From positions 1-8,982 of the forward strand of contig CACGSI010000033.1 of assembly GCA_902575715.1 (NCBI GenBank): 8,982 nucleotides of DNA, written 5' to 3'. Source of the stretch: an uncultured SAR324 cluster bacterium (GTDB lineage: Bacteria; SAR324; NAC60-12). A program made the translations under genes and the position numbers. Numbering within the stretch: position 1 is the first letter of the stretch; each line of letters opens with the position of its first letter. Below, one piece after another: positions 1-7,527 of the stretch. The notes beneath the pieces are model-generated. The model was not told where the DNA came from. It saw only the letters and a list, made by a program, of their open reading frames with translations, and searched no databases.

Positions 1-1
1 T

Positions 2-22
2 GAGGATGAGGATGACTATTAA
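2..22 (+). CDS. Possible 3' end of an upstream gene (partial)
   Basis: In the frame starting at base 2 the first codons read E-D-E-D-D-Y followed by TAA at 20-22. An acidic run just before a stop looks like the tail of a gene that begins outside the window. The GAGGAT hexamer is repeated twice, which resembles the hexamer expansion in pal downstream. Seven codons cannot identify a product, and the frame could be chance. Confidence 0.25.
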   Translation, partial: EDEDDY

Positions 23-55
23 TATCACATAATTAAATTTATCAAATAACATCTA

Positions 56-124
56 AGCTAATTTTTAGCTCAGCTAAAAAATAGTTTTTGAAGAAGTAAT
101 TAAATGTTTGCCGATTTTTAGCTA
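56..124. repeat. Cluster of AGCTAA/TTAGCT inverted repeats
   Basis: Four copies of a short element lie close together: AGCTAA at 56-61, TTAGCT at 65-70, AGCTAA at 72-77 and TTAGCT at 118-123. The pair 56-61/65-70 can form a small hairpin with a TTT loop. The overlapping pair 62-69/73-80 can form a longer one, an 8-bp stem with loop TCA, followed by a T-rich run at 85-89. TTTTTAGCT is repeated exactly at 62-70 and 115-123, so the middle AGCTAAAAA could pair with either copy. It may be a weak terminator for the upstream gene or an operator region for pal. The stems are almost all A/T, so chance is possible. Confidence 0.35.
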
Positions 125-134
125 TTTTATTAAA

Positions 135-166
135 TTAGGCATTCTGCTTGCAAAAATCTATAAAAT
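135..166 (+). promoter_or_regulatory. Candidate promoter for pal-tolQ-tolR
   Basis: A TATAAA/TATAAAAT box lies at 159-166. About 18 bases upstream is TTAGGC (135-140), a poor match to a -35 box. A start near 170-172 would give a leader of about 90 bases before pal that includes the GC-rich segment at 181-230. A-T richness makes such boxes common, so the call is tentative. Confidence 0.3.
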
Positions 167-180
167 AGGATAAAGTTACC

Positions 181-230
181 GGATATTTCGTGCAGCCTCG
201 TATTTCTCCTTACAAGAGGGTTGCTGTCGT
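181..230 (+). promoter_or_regulatory. GC-rich, potentially structured pal leader
   Basis: This 50-base stretch is 48% G+C (24 of 50), in sharp contrast to the very A/T-rich DNA just upstream. GCAGCC (192-197) can pair with GGTTGC (219-224) including one G-U pair, and CTC (206-208) with GAG (216-218) stacks just inside it. It may be a structured 5' UTR or the coding part of a short ORF (190-276). It matches no riboswitch or ncRNA family that I recognise. Confidence 0.3.
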
Positions 231-259
231 AGAAATTAAAAAATTAGATGAGGTATGTA

Positions 260-276
<17 letters not shown>
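190..276 (+). CDS. Possible 28-aa leader ORF overlapping pal start
   Basis: A GTG at 190 opens a 28-codon frame ending at TAA 274-276. It reads approximately MQPRISPYKRVAVVEIKKLD and then eight more residues. It overlaps the first codons of pal in a different frame. The composition (basic and hydrophobic with a VAVVEI core) and the raised GC of the segment are like coding DNA. No good ribosome-binding site precedes the GTG. It may be a translated leader, a remnant, or chance. Confidence 0.18.
250..253 (+). promoter_or_regulatory. Ribosome-binding site that decides the pal start
   Basis: GAGG at 250-253 sits 6 bases before the ATG at 260. An upstream in-frame ATG at 248 overlaps this site and has no Shine-Dalgarno of its own. 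The start at 260 is therefore preferred. It also yields a typical short lipoprotein signal beginning Met-Lys. Confidence 0.6.
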
Positions 277-1096
<820 letters not shown>

Positions 1097-1140
1097 AAAT
1101 TATTTATTCTCTGTGTCGAACTATTAAACCTATTTAATTT

Positions 1141-1869
1141 ATGCTCAGCGAATGGTTAGGCGAAACGAGCATTGTAGGTATGGTGTTAGGTGGCAGTTTT
1201 GTTGCAAAACTCATCCTGCTTGTTTTAGCTTTAATGTCGGCCCTTTCATGGGCCGTCATAATTATTAAAGCGCTTCAATACTCAAACATTAGACGAGAAA
1301 ACAAGAAATTTTATAAAACTTACCTGAACGAATCTAGTTTAAATCAGATAAAAAAAGTTTCTTCCGACTATTATTATTCTTCATTTGCTTCAATGTATTC
1401 TGCCACTTACCAAGAAGCAGCCAGGATGAGTCAACGAATTCAAAGGGCTGCACCTGATATCCCAGAAAGTACATCAATGTTACCTCACTTGAGCCAACAA
1501 CTACAAAGGGTCATAGAACAAAATATAAATGAAAGATTTTCATTTATTGAAAGTCGTTTGAACATTCTCGCAACAATTTCAAGTGCAGCCCCTTTCATAG
1601 GCTTATTCGGAACAGTTTTGGGAATCATTAATTCATTTCAAAGTATAGGAACTTCTGGAGTAACAAGTCTTGCTGCAGTTGCCCCTGGAATTTCTGAAGC
1701 GTTAGTCGCAACTGCTGCTGGTTTATTAGCTGCAATCCCTGCTATAATGGCTTATAATTATTTTAGAAATCAGTCTCGTCTTTTAACTAATAACATGCGA
1801 AATTTTGGTATGGAACTTACTAATAGATTTGAATGGATTGTAAATGGGAGGATCTTGGGAAGAGAATGA
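1141..1869 (+). CDS. tolQ: TolQ, proton-channel subunit of the Tol-Pal motor
   Basis: TolQ is a MotA/TolQ/ExbB-family inner-membrane protein that forms the proton-driven motor with TolR. The 242-aa product has three likely membrane helices at about residues 20-43, 143-166 and 185-207. A long cytoplasmic loop (about 44-142) lies between the first two, which is the family topology. The signature IGLFGTVLGIINSFQSI is present at 153-169. Thr158 and Thr191 are 33 residues apart, as are the functional E. coli Thr145 and Thr178. The length is close to the usual 230 aa. ExbB is the main alternative, but pal directly upstream and tolR overlapping downstream favour TolQ. The ATG at 1141 has no clear Shine-Dalgarno. 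Translation may depend on pal ending 44 bases earlier. Confidence 0.93.
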   Translation: MLSEWLGETSIVGMVLGGSFVAKLILLVLALMSALSWAVIIIKALQYSNIRRENKKFYKTYLNESSLNQIKKVSSDYYYSSFASMYSATYQEAARMSQRIQRAAPDIPESTSMLPHLSQQLQRVIEQNINERFSFIESRLNILATISSAAPFIGLFGTVLGIINSFQSIGTSGVTSLAAVAPGISEALVATAAGLLAAIPAIMAYNYFRNQSRLLTNNMRNFGMELTNRFEWIVNGRILGRE

Positions 1870-2281
1870 ACCGCTGAGTGACATTAACGTCACACCTTTC
1901 GTGGATGTATTGCTAGTATTACTAATCATTTTTATGGTTACAGCTCCGATTGTTAATCATGTAATCCAAGTAGATCTTCCTGAAGACAGCTACAATCAAG
2001 ACAAAATGAAGCCCATGAAAGAGCCTCTTAGACTTGTAATTGATAAGTCCGGAGTACTGTTTATAGGTAATACTCGTATAGGTGGAGCAATAAAAAAAGA
2101 AAGTCAAAAAGTTTTGGAAGATAGAATAAAGCAATGGGTCAAAGGACAAAAACAACCATGGCTTGTTGACGTTGAAGCTGATGAAAAGGTTAATTATGGT
2201 GCCATAGTTCCTATAATAGCAAGACTAAAGGAATTAGACGTTAGTATGAACCTCGTAATTAGACCTAAACCGAAAAAATAG
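1844..2281 (+). CDS. tolR: TolR, inner-membrane Tol-Pal motor subunit
   Basis: TolR (ExbD/TolR family) carries the proton-accepting Asp of the motor and a periplasmic domain. The 145-aa product begins with a short cytoplasmic segment. The family hallmark LSDINVTPFVDVLLVLLIIF follows at about 11-30, with a single membrane helix at about 21-41. Asp21 corresponds to the essential membrane Asp of TolR and ExbD. The rest (42-145) is a periplasmic domain ending in a basic tail. The gene overlaps the end of tolQ by 26 bases, implying translational coupling. A TAA codon (1841-1843) lies immediately before the ATG in the same frame, so this is the most upstream start possible. No tolA follows, because the next gene is tatA on the other strand. 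Confidence 0.92.
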   Translation: MGGSWEENEPLSDINVTPFVDVLLVLLIIFMVTAPIVNHVIQVDLPEDSYNQDKMKPMKEPLRLVIDKSGVLFIGNTRIGGAIKKESQKVLEDRIKQWVKGQKQPWLVDVEADEKVNYGAIVPIIARLKELDVSMNLVIRPKPKK

Positions 2282-2288
2282 ACTTAAA

Positions 2289-2507
2289 TTAACTATTACC
2301 TTCTTTAATATCCGAACTGTCATCTTTAGATACATTTGAATTTTCATCAATTTTTGCTTGTTCATCTTTGCTTTTCTTGGTTGCTCTTTTAAAGTTTGTA
2401 ATCATACCTCCAAGTCCTTCTCCTATAAGTGGTAAGCGTTTCGCTCCAAAGAGAACAACAACAATGGCCAAAACTATTAAAAGTTCCCAGATACCTAGAC
2501 CAAACAT
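2289..2507 (-). CDS. tatA: TatA-family twin-arginine translocase subunit
   Basis: TatA subunits polymerise in the inner membrane and, with TatC, move folded proteins carrying twin-arginine signals. The 72-aa product has one N-terminal membrane helix (about residues 6-20) with a conserved polar Glu8. The FG hinge is at 20-21 with KRLP just after it. An amphipathic helix covers about 23-43 (including IGEGLGG), followed by a charged, disordered tail. This is standard TatA/TatE architecture, and TatB would normally have a longer helix. A strong ribosome-binding site, AGGAG (2516-2520 on the complement), lies 8 bases before the start. tatC is not in the window. The gene converges on tolR with only 7 bases between stop codons, so the two transcripts probably overlap at their ends. 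Confidence 0.92.
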   Translation of the reverse strand: MFGLGIWELLIVLAIVVVLFGAKRLPLIGEGLGGMITNFKRATKKSKDEQAKIDENSNVSKDDSSDIKEGNS

Positions 2508-2549
2508 TATTTTTGCTCCTAATTATTGTTTAAATTTAAAAAAAGCTTT

Positions 2550-2563
2550 ATAATTGCAATTAT
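2550..2563. repeat. Perfect 14-bp palindrome between tatA and fliN
   Basis: ATAATTGCAATTAT is a perfect palindrome. It lies in the 142-base divergent region, between the candidate tatA promoter and the tatA ribosome-binding site. Its size and place suit a dimeric repressor site. The A/T-rich background makes chance palindromes more likely. Confidence 0.35.
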
Positions 2564-2565
2564 GG

Positions 2566-2593
2566 ACTATAGTAGAACGAATTAAAATAACAA
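2566..2593 (-). promoter_or_regulatory. Candidate tatA promoter
   Basis: Read on the minus strand, TTGTTA (2588-2593) and TATAGT (2566-2571) are separated by 16 bases. This is a reasonable match to a vegetative -35/-10 pair. Transcription would start near 2558, leaving a leader of roughly 50 bases that contains the 14-bp palindrome. No equally good promoter is visible for fliN on the other strand. TTGAAA at 2605-2610 has no well-placed -10. Confidence 0.35.
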
Positions 2594-2649
2594 TCGCAAG
2601 ATTATTGAAACAAAGACTTATTAATAAATGATATATAACAAAGTTTTCT

Positions 2650-2940
2650 ATGAATGATGAAAAAACAGGAGGAAAAAATACAAAACATAAAATAAGTTTT
2701 CTATCAGATACACAACAAGTTTTGCAGGCCGAAATTGCTCGAAAAAGTTTTTCTCTAAATGAAGTAATGTTATGGAATAAAGAAACCGTTGTAGTTCTTG
2801 ATAAGATTGTTGGTTCTCCTATTGATATTATAACAGGCGACAGACTAATTGCACGTGGAGAGGTGATTGTAGTTAATGATCATTTCGGAATTAGAATAAG
2901 CGAAATAACGCATCCCAATGAAAAAATTAAATCTCAATAA
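2650..2940 (+). CDS. fliN: Short FliN-like SpoA-domain protein (flagellar switch C-ring)
   Basis: FliN forms part of the C-ring of the flagellar switch, which controls rotation and export. The 96-aa product is essentially one SpoA (surface presentation of antigens) domain at about residues 16-88. The family pattern is clear: a stretch ending KSFSLNEVMLWNKETVVVLD (32-51), then VGSPIDIITGDRLIARGEVI (54-73), then the closing NDHFGIRISEI (76-86). E. coli FliN is about 137 aa, so this form lacks most of the variable N-terminal region. SctQ/HrcQ-type secretion proteins share the domain, but no other flagellar or type III secretion gene is present to decide. The ATG at 2650 has no Shine-Dalgarno. 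An AGGAGG inside the frame (codons 6-8) has no ATG, GTG or TTG start at a suitable distance after it. Confidence 0.82.
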   Translation: MNDEKTGGKNTKHKISFLSDTQQVLQAEIARKSFSLNEVMLWNKETVVVLDKIVGSPIDIITGDRLIARGEVIVVNDHFGIRISEITHPNEKIKSQ

Positions 2941-2982
2941 TTACTTTTTAGATTATCAATACATAAACTAACCAAAAATATT

Positions 2983-4263
2983 TTAGGCTATAAATGCTTT
3001 TCGAATTGCCAAAGATGTTCGCTCCAGATCCCCATCTGAATGTGCCGTTGAGACAAAAAAAGTCTCAAATGGCGATGGAGCCAAATAAATACCTTGCTTT
3101 AACATAGACCTAAAAAAACGGTTAAACTGTTCCTTATCCGTTTTTAGTGCATCTTGATAATTTCTTACCGGCTCACTGTTAAAAAATAAACCAAACATTC
3201 CTCCTATTGCTTGGGTCTGAATAGGAATCCCCGCAATTTTTGCTGAAGACTGTAATTCATCTATAAGCCAAGAAGTTTTTTTACTAAGTTCAGAATATGG
3301 ATTTTGCTCTCCCAAAATTTCCAAAGTTTTCAATCCTGCTGCAACTGCAAGAGGGTTACCAGACAAGGTCCCTGCCTGATAAATAGGACCTGCTGGAGCT
3401 ACTTTAAGCATTATATCTTGTCTGCCTCCATAAGCCCCTAAAGGGAGACCTCCCCCTATCACTTTTCCGAAAATACTCAAATCCGGAACAATACCAAATA
3501 AATTCTGAGCACCTCCAAAATCTACTCTAAAGCCTGTCATAACTTCATCAAATATTAGTAATATGCCTTCTCTATCACACAATTCACGCAAACCATTTAA
3601 GAATCCTTTTTCAGGTGGAATCATTCCCATATTTCCAGCAATAGGTTCTAGAATAATGGCAGCTATTTCCTGAAAATTATTTTCCAATAGGTTAATAACG
3701 GATTGAAGATCATTGTATTTAGCCTGAAGAGTCAATTCAACAAAATTATTTGGAACTCCTGGAGAATCTGGTATCCCGAGTGTCATTGCTCCTGAACCAG
3801 CTTGTATAAGCAAAGGATCTACACTACCATGGTAACACCCCTCAAATTTAATAATTTTGTCTCTACCTGTAAATCCCCTAGCAACCCTCAAAGCTGACAT
3901 TGCTGCTTCAGTTCCAGAATTTACTAATCTTATCATTTCAACACTTGGTAAGGCATTACACATATACTCTGCAAACAAAATTTCGCCCTCAGTTGGCGCA
4001 CCAAAAGAAGTCCCATTTTTTATAACTTGCTGGAGAGTCTTGACAATTTCTGGATTGGAATGACCTAGAATCAATGGTCCCCAAGAGCCTACATAATCGA
4101 TATATTCATTGTTATCTGTATCATAAATTTTTGAACCTGATCCTTTTTTTATAAAAATTGGAGTCATATTTACCGATTTAAATGCTCGTACGGGACTATT
4201 TACTCCACCAGGCATCAAGTTTTGAGCACGTGAGAAAAACTTAGAAGATTTACTAATCTGCAT
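2983..4263 (-). CDS. hemL: Glutamate-1-semialdehyde 2,1-aminomutase HemL
   Basis: HemL is a cytoplasmic pyridoxal-phosphate enzyme that converts glutamate-1-semialdehyde into 5-aminolevulinate, the last step of the C5 route to haem and other tetrapyrroles. The 426-aa product has the full family length. Visible motifs are PGGVNSPVRAF (18-28), NSGTEAAMSALRVARG (115-130), EGCYHGSVDP (141-150), FDEVMTGFR (238-246) and AGTLSGNPLAVAAG (297-310). Lys267 in FGKVIGGGLP is the cofactor-binding lysine, at nearly the same position as in E. coli (265). The start fits family N-termini, about 17 residues before PGGVNSPV. No obvious Shine-Dalgarno precedes it. The gene stands alone on this strand and its 3' end faces fliN across 42 bases. 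Confidence 0.96.
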   Translation of the reverse strand: MQISKSSKFFSRAQNLMPGGVNSPVRAFKSVNMTPIFIKKGSGSKIYDTDNNEYIDYVGSWGPLILGHSNPEIVKTLQQVIKNGTSFGAPTEGEILFAEYMCNALPSVEMIRLVNSGTEAAMSALRVARGFTGRDKIIKFEGCYHGSVDPLLIQAGSGAMTLGIPDSPGVPNNFVELTLQAKYNDLQSVINLLENNFQEIAAIILEPIAGNMGMIPPEKGFLNGLRELCDREGILLIFDEVMTGFRVDFGGAQNLFGIVPDLSIFGKVIGGGLPLGAYGGRQDIMLKVAPAGPIYQAGTLSGNPLAVAAGLKTLEILGEQNPYSELSKKTSWLIDELQSSAKIAGIPIQTQAIGGMFGLFFNSEPVRNYQDALKTDKEQFNRFFRSMLKQGIYLAPSPFETFFVSTAHSDGDLERTSLAIRKAFIA

Positions 4264-4314
4264 AAACGTTGCAATAAAATATTATTATTGTTTTATTAGT
4301 TTTTTTGAAAAATG

Positions 4315-4322
4315 ATTATAAT
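4315..4322. promoter_or_regulatory. Shared -10-like box in the hemL/hypothetical divergent region
   Basis: ATTATAAT contains a perfect TATAAT on the + strand (4317-4322) and another on the - strand (4315-4320). It could serve as the -10 for the small + gene, for hemL, or for both. Neither direction shows a good -35 at 16-18 bases. A + start near 4329 would lie downstream of the TTG at 4305, which argues for the ATG at 4392 as the true start of the next gene. Confidence 0.35.
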
Positions 4323-4391
4323 GTAAAATTCTTTTTAATGATAGTTTGTATAACCAAACAAGAGTTGTCAAGACTTCACTATTTAAAAAAG

Positions 4392-4703
4392 ATGAAAAAA
4401 TATTTAAAATTATTAATTTTTGTTTACTTATTTTGTTTTAGTTGCTCATATTCAGAGGAAGTTATTCAAATATATTATGATAGAGATTATAAAATATTGG
4501 ATAGAGGAGGTAAAAATGTCACCGTAATTAGCAAAGCCTGTTCAATTTTTCCTGAAAAAGCATTTTTTGAAGCCAGAAGATATGCAGATTTCCATCTCAG
4601 AAGCATTATAGGTAATGAACATTATAGCAAAAAATTTGAAAAAATTAAAAATTACAATTATGGCCAAAAAACATGTGTAGAAATTTTGGCTAAAGGATTC
4701 TAA
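4392..4703 (+). CDS. Small exported protein of unknown function
   Basis: I do not recognise this 103-aa protein. It begins MKKYLKLLIFVYLFCFSC, a signal peptide with Lys residues and a hydrophobic core to about residue 17. Signal peptidase I could cut after S19-Y20-S21. A lipidated Cys18 is possible, but Cys at -3 and Phe at -2 make a poor lipobox. The mature part is basic, with a KAFFEARRYADFHLRSIIGN segment at 56-75 that is probably helical. It has two cysteines, Cys50 and Cys95, that could form a disulfide in the periplasm. The frame is open back to a TTG at 4305, but the ATG at 4392 gives a proper signal peptide and lies downstream of the candidate -10 box. It is followed by 180 bases without a gene before lon. 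Confidence 0.65.
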   Translation: MKKYLKLLIFVYLFCFSCSYSEEVIQIYYDRDYKILDRGGKNVTVISKACSIFPEKAFFEARRYADFHLRSIIGNEHYSKKFEKIKNYNYGQKTCVEILAKGF

Positions 4704-4883
4704 TCATTGTAAAAATTTTGATTAAATTAGCTAATCCTTGATTACTTGATATTTGAAAATGTTGTTGATAGAATAATACATTATTATGTAATTAGTATTT
4801 AATAATTTACAAAATAAATGCTTGAAAGTAATTCTAAAGACAAACTAATTGTTAATTTTTTTTTAATCTAGAAAAAAAATTTA
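4704..4883. other. Intergenic region upstream of lon
   Basis: These 180 bases are very A/T-rich and hold no credible ORF or RNA gene. A 10-bp palindrome ATTAGCTAAT lies at 4726-4735 and shares its core with the repeats before pal. CTTGAAA at 4821-4827 resembles a vegetative or heat-shock -35 box, but no CCCCAT-type -10 follows at a sigma-32 distance. No CIRCE (HrcA) inverted repeat is present. The last 33 bases form the U/A hairpin described separately. Confidence 0.5.
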
Positions 4884-4884
4884 A
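4852..4884 (+). promoter_or_regulatory. U/A hairpin over the lon start codon
   Basis: T4857-4864 can pair with A4872-4879 (8 bp, loop AATCTAG). After one T-T mismatch, 4852-4855 pairs with 4881-4884, which takes in the A of the ATG. The stem is made only of A-U pairs and there is no Shine-Dalgarno. It would be weak and easily melted by heat. That could make it a thermosensor for a heat-shock gene, or simply A/T-rich noise. Confidence 0.3.
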
Positions 4885-7340
4885 TGCAAGTCGATACAAT
4901 TAAAAATAATTCTGGAACAATGCGTTTGGAATTACCTATGTTGCCAATGAGGGATATTGTAGTTTTTCCACAAATGACTGCACCTTTCTTTATTGGAAGA
5001 TCACTCTCAATTTCATCTCTTGAAAAAGCACTTGAAGGAGATCGTCAAATTTTCGTAGTTGCTCAGGAGGATCCTTTAATTGAAGAACCAGAGCCAAAAG
5101 ATCTATATAAAGTTGGAACTATTGGTAAGGTTTTACAAATCATGCGCCTTCATAATGGAACAATAAAAGCTCTTTTTGAAGCAAATAAAAGAGGTCTTTT
5201 AATTAATGCACATATGGGAGCTCCTTATTTCTCTGCAACAATAGAAGTAATGTCGGAAAAAGTATCAAATGATCCAGAATTATTTGCTTTATCTAAAAAT
5301 GTTCGTAATGAATTTAAACGATATCTCAAGGAAGTTAAAAAAAGAGAAAGTCCTGAAAAATTTTCAATAGACTCTGAAGAACCTCATTTGGTTGCAGATA
5401 GAATTGCTCCTCTTTTGAATATGGATTTGAAAAAAAAGCAAGAGCTTCTAGAAAATAATAATCCAAAAAAAAGATTAGAAATCATTTATGGACAAATGCT
5501 CGAAGAAAAAGAATTTAAAAAAGTTGAAAGGAAGCTAAAAGAAAGAGTACAAGGTCAAATTGGCAGAACACAAAAAGAATACTATTTAAATGAACAAGTC
5601 AAAGCTATTCAGAAAGAGTTAGGCCAAGGAGAAGATGGAAAAGCTGAAATTGAAGAATATGCAGATAAGATAAAAGAGATTAAACTATCTGATGAAGCAA
5701 AAAAAATGGCCGAAAAAGAGTTGCAAAAACTAAAAATGATGCCATCTATGTCTTCTGAGGCTAATGTGGTTAGAAATTATATCGACTGGATATTAAGTAT
5801 GCCATGGTCAGAAAAAACCAAAGATAATTTTGATCTAAAAAAAGCAGACAAAGTTCTCGACCAAAGACATTACGGTCTAGAAAAAGTAAAAGAACGTATT
5901 ATAGAGTTTCTGGCTGTTGCTAAACAAGTTGGTAAAATGAAAGGCCCTATTATCTGCCTAGTCGGTCCGCCTGGAGTTGGTAAAACTTCTTTAGCTAGAT
6001 CAGTGGCAGAAGCATTAGGGAGAAAATTTGCACACGTAAGCCTAGGAGGAGTTAGAGATGAAGCCGAAGTAAGAGGACATCGTAGAACATATATTGGAGC
6101 CATGCCCGGGAAAGTAATCCAATGTTTAAGAAAAGCAAAATTCAAAAACCCATTACTTTTGTTTGATGAAATAGATAAAATGACATATGGTGTAATGGGT
6201 GACCCTGCTGCAGCTTTGCTAGAAGTTCTAGACCCTGAACAAAATCATACATTTATGGATCATTATCTTGAAGTAGAATTTGATATTTCTGATGTTTTAT
6301 TTTTATGTACCGCTAATGTACAACAAAACATACCTCCTGCATTAAAGGATCGTATGGAAGTCATTAATCTCTCAGGGTATACTGAATTAGAAAAAGAACA
6401 TATTGCTCAAAAACATCTTATACCAAAACAAATAGATGAAAATGGATTAAATTTGAAGAAAATTCAATTTCAGAGGAATACAGTAACAAAGATTATTCGG
6501 AGTTATACCAGAGAAGCTGGAGTAAGGAATCTAGAGCGAGAAATTGCAAAAACGTGTAGAAAAGTTGCAACACATTTGATAAAGAAAGATAGTATAAAAA
6601 AAATTATTGTCACACCTAAAAGGTTACAAAAATTTCTTGGAGTACCGAAATACAAACATACTATTGCAGAAGAACAGGATGAGGTGGGTTCAACCTGTGG
6701 ATTAGCTTGGACAGAGTCCGGGGGTGATATGTTAGTCACAGAAGTTAATATAATGAAAGGAAATGGTAAATTAGAGCTTACAGGAAGATTGGGAGATGTT
6801 ATGAAAGAATCTGCTCAAGCTGCTGTTAGTTTTGTTAGAACAAATGCTAACCAGCTGGGAATTTTTTCTTCAGTATTTGAGAAAACTGATATACATATAC
6901 ATGTCCCTGCGGGAGCTGTACCAAAGGACGGCCCCTCTGCCGGGATAACTATTACGAATTCTTTAGTTAGTGCTTTCAATTCGATTCCAGTAAGAAAGGA
7001 TGTTGCAATGACCGGAGAAATAACTTTACGCGGAAAAGTTTTACCAATTGGCGGACTCAAAGAAAAACTGCTTGCGGCCAAAAGAGGTTTCATTAAAACA
7101 GTTGTGATACCATATAATAACAAAAAAAACCTTAGTGAGATTCCCGAAGAGATAATTACTGATTTAAATATAATTCCTGTGAAAACAATTAAAGAAGTGC
7201 TGGAAATAGCATTAATAAACTTACCCACAGCAGTACTAGATGGTGATGATAAAACTGAAGAAAGAACTGAAAAACATAAAGAAGTCCCCATTCTACCCCA
7301 ATCTGAGTCATCTGAATCACCGCGAACATATGACGCATAA
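4884..7340 (+). CDS. lon: ATP-dependent protease Lon (LonA)
   Basis: Lon is a cytoplasmic hexameric AAA+ serine protease that degrades misfolded and regulatory proteins. The 818-aa product has the full LonA plan. The N-terminal substrate domain covers about 15-210, with LPMLPMRDIVVFP at 17-29. A coiled-coil linker spans about 210-300. The AAA+ module has Walker A GPPGVGKT (361-368), Walker B LLLFDEID (424-431) and the TAN sensor (476-478). The protease domain covers about 600-780. The catalytic dyad is Ser685 (in PKDGPSAG) and Lys728 (in GGLKEKLL), 43 residues apart as in E. coli Ser679/Lys722. The C-terminus runs about 28 residues beyond E. coli Lon as a charged, Ser/Glu-rich tail. Met13 (4920) is an alternative start, but the extra twelve residues are in the normal range. 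No clpP or clpX neighbours are present. Confidence 0.97.
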   Translation: MQVDTIKNNSGTMRLELPMLPMRDIVVFPQMTAPFFIGRSLSISSLEKALEGDRQIFVVAQEDPLIEEPEPKDLYKVGTIGKVLQIMRLHNGTIKALFEANKRGLLINAHMGAPYFSATIEVMSEKVSNDPELFALSKNVRNEFKRYLKEVKKRESPEKFSIDSEEPHLVADRIAPLLNMDLKKKQELLENNNPKKRLEIIYGQMLEEKEFKKVERKLKERVQGQIGRTQKEYYLNEQVKAIQKELGQGEDGKAEIEEYADKIKEIKLSDEAKKMAEKELQKLKMMPSMSSEANVVRNYIDWILSMPWSEKTKDNFDLKKADKVLDQRHYGLEKVKERIIEFLAVAKQVGKMKGPIICLVGPPGVGKTSLARSVAEALGRKFAHVSLGGVRDEAEVRGHRRTYIGAMPGKVIQCLRKAKFKNPLLLFDEIDKMTYGVMGDPAAALLEVLDPEQNHTFMDHYLEVEFDISDVLFLCTANVQQNIPPALKDRMEVINLSGYTELEKEHIAQKHLIPKQIDENGLNLKKIQFQRNTVTKIIRSYTREAGVRNLEREIAKTCRKVATHLIKKDSIKKIIVTPKRLQKFLGVPKYKHTIAEEQDEVGSTCGLAWTESGGDMLVTEVNIMKGNGKLELTGRLGDVMKESAQAAVSFVRTNANQLGIFSSVFEKTDIHIHVPAGAVPKDGPSAGITITNSLVSAFNSIPVRKDVAMTGEITLRGKVLPIGGLKEKLLAAKRGFIKTVVIPYNNKKNLSEIPEEIITDLNIIPVKTIKEVLEIALINLPTAVLDGDDKTEERTEKHKEVPILPQSESSESPRTYDA

Positions 7341-7527
7341 AATTAGTTTTTTGTCATAATTTTTAAACAATATATAAAACATTTAATCCTAGTTTGCTTT
7401 TTTGGTAAGAAATAATTTTATGAAAATTTACAAAAATGCGGTTTTATTTATTTTATAAATCGATAGATTAGATATTTTGAAGATTTAATTAATTTTAAAT
7501 TTAGTTGAAAGAATATTTTAAAAATCA
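7341..7527. other. Intergenic region between lon and mrnC
   Basis: This stretch of 187 bases is A/T-rich with no ORF, tRNA or clear terminator hairpin. TTTACA (7427-7432) resembles a -35 box, but TATAAA (7454-7459) lies too far away at 21 bases. I see nothing here that I can support as functional. Confidence 0.4.

Noticed and set aside
1846..1868. GGGAGG followed by an ATG at 1866 as a start for tolR
   Set aside because: That ATG is out of frame with tolR and meets a stop after three codons (ATG AAC CGC TGA). The ATG at 1844 gives the intact family N-terminus.
2666..2672. AGGAGG within the start of fliN as a true ribosome-binding site
   Set aside because: No ATG, GTG or TTG in the fliN frame follows at a usable distance. 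It simply encodes Thr-Gly-Gly.
4305..4391. TTG-started N-terminal extension of the small exported protein
   Set aside because: It would bury the signal peptide 29 residues inside, and it begins upstream of the exact TATAAT at 4317-4322. The ATG at 4392 fits better.
4704..4883. Heat-shock control site (sigma-32 promoter or CIRCE) before lon
   Set aside because: CTTGAAA at 4821 has no matching -10, and no TTAGCACTC inverted repeat is present.
6815..7291. 158-codon minus-strand frame inside lon
   Set aside because: It lies fully opposite the conserved Lon protease domain and has no recognisable motif. It is a shadow frame.
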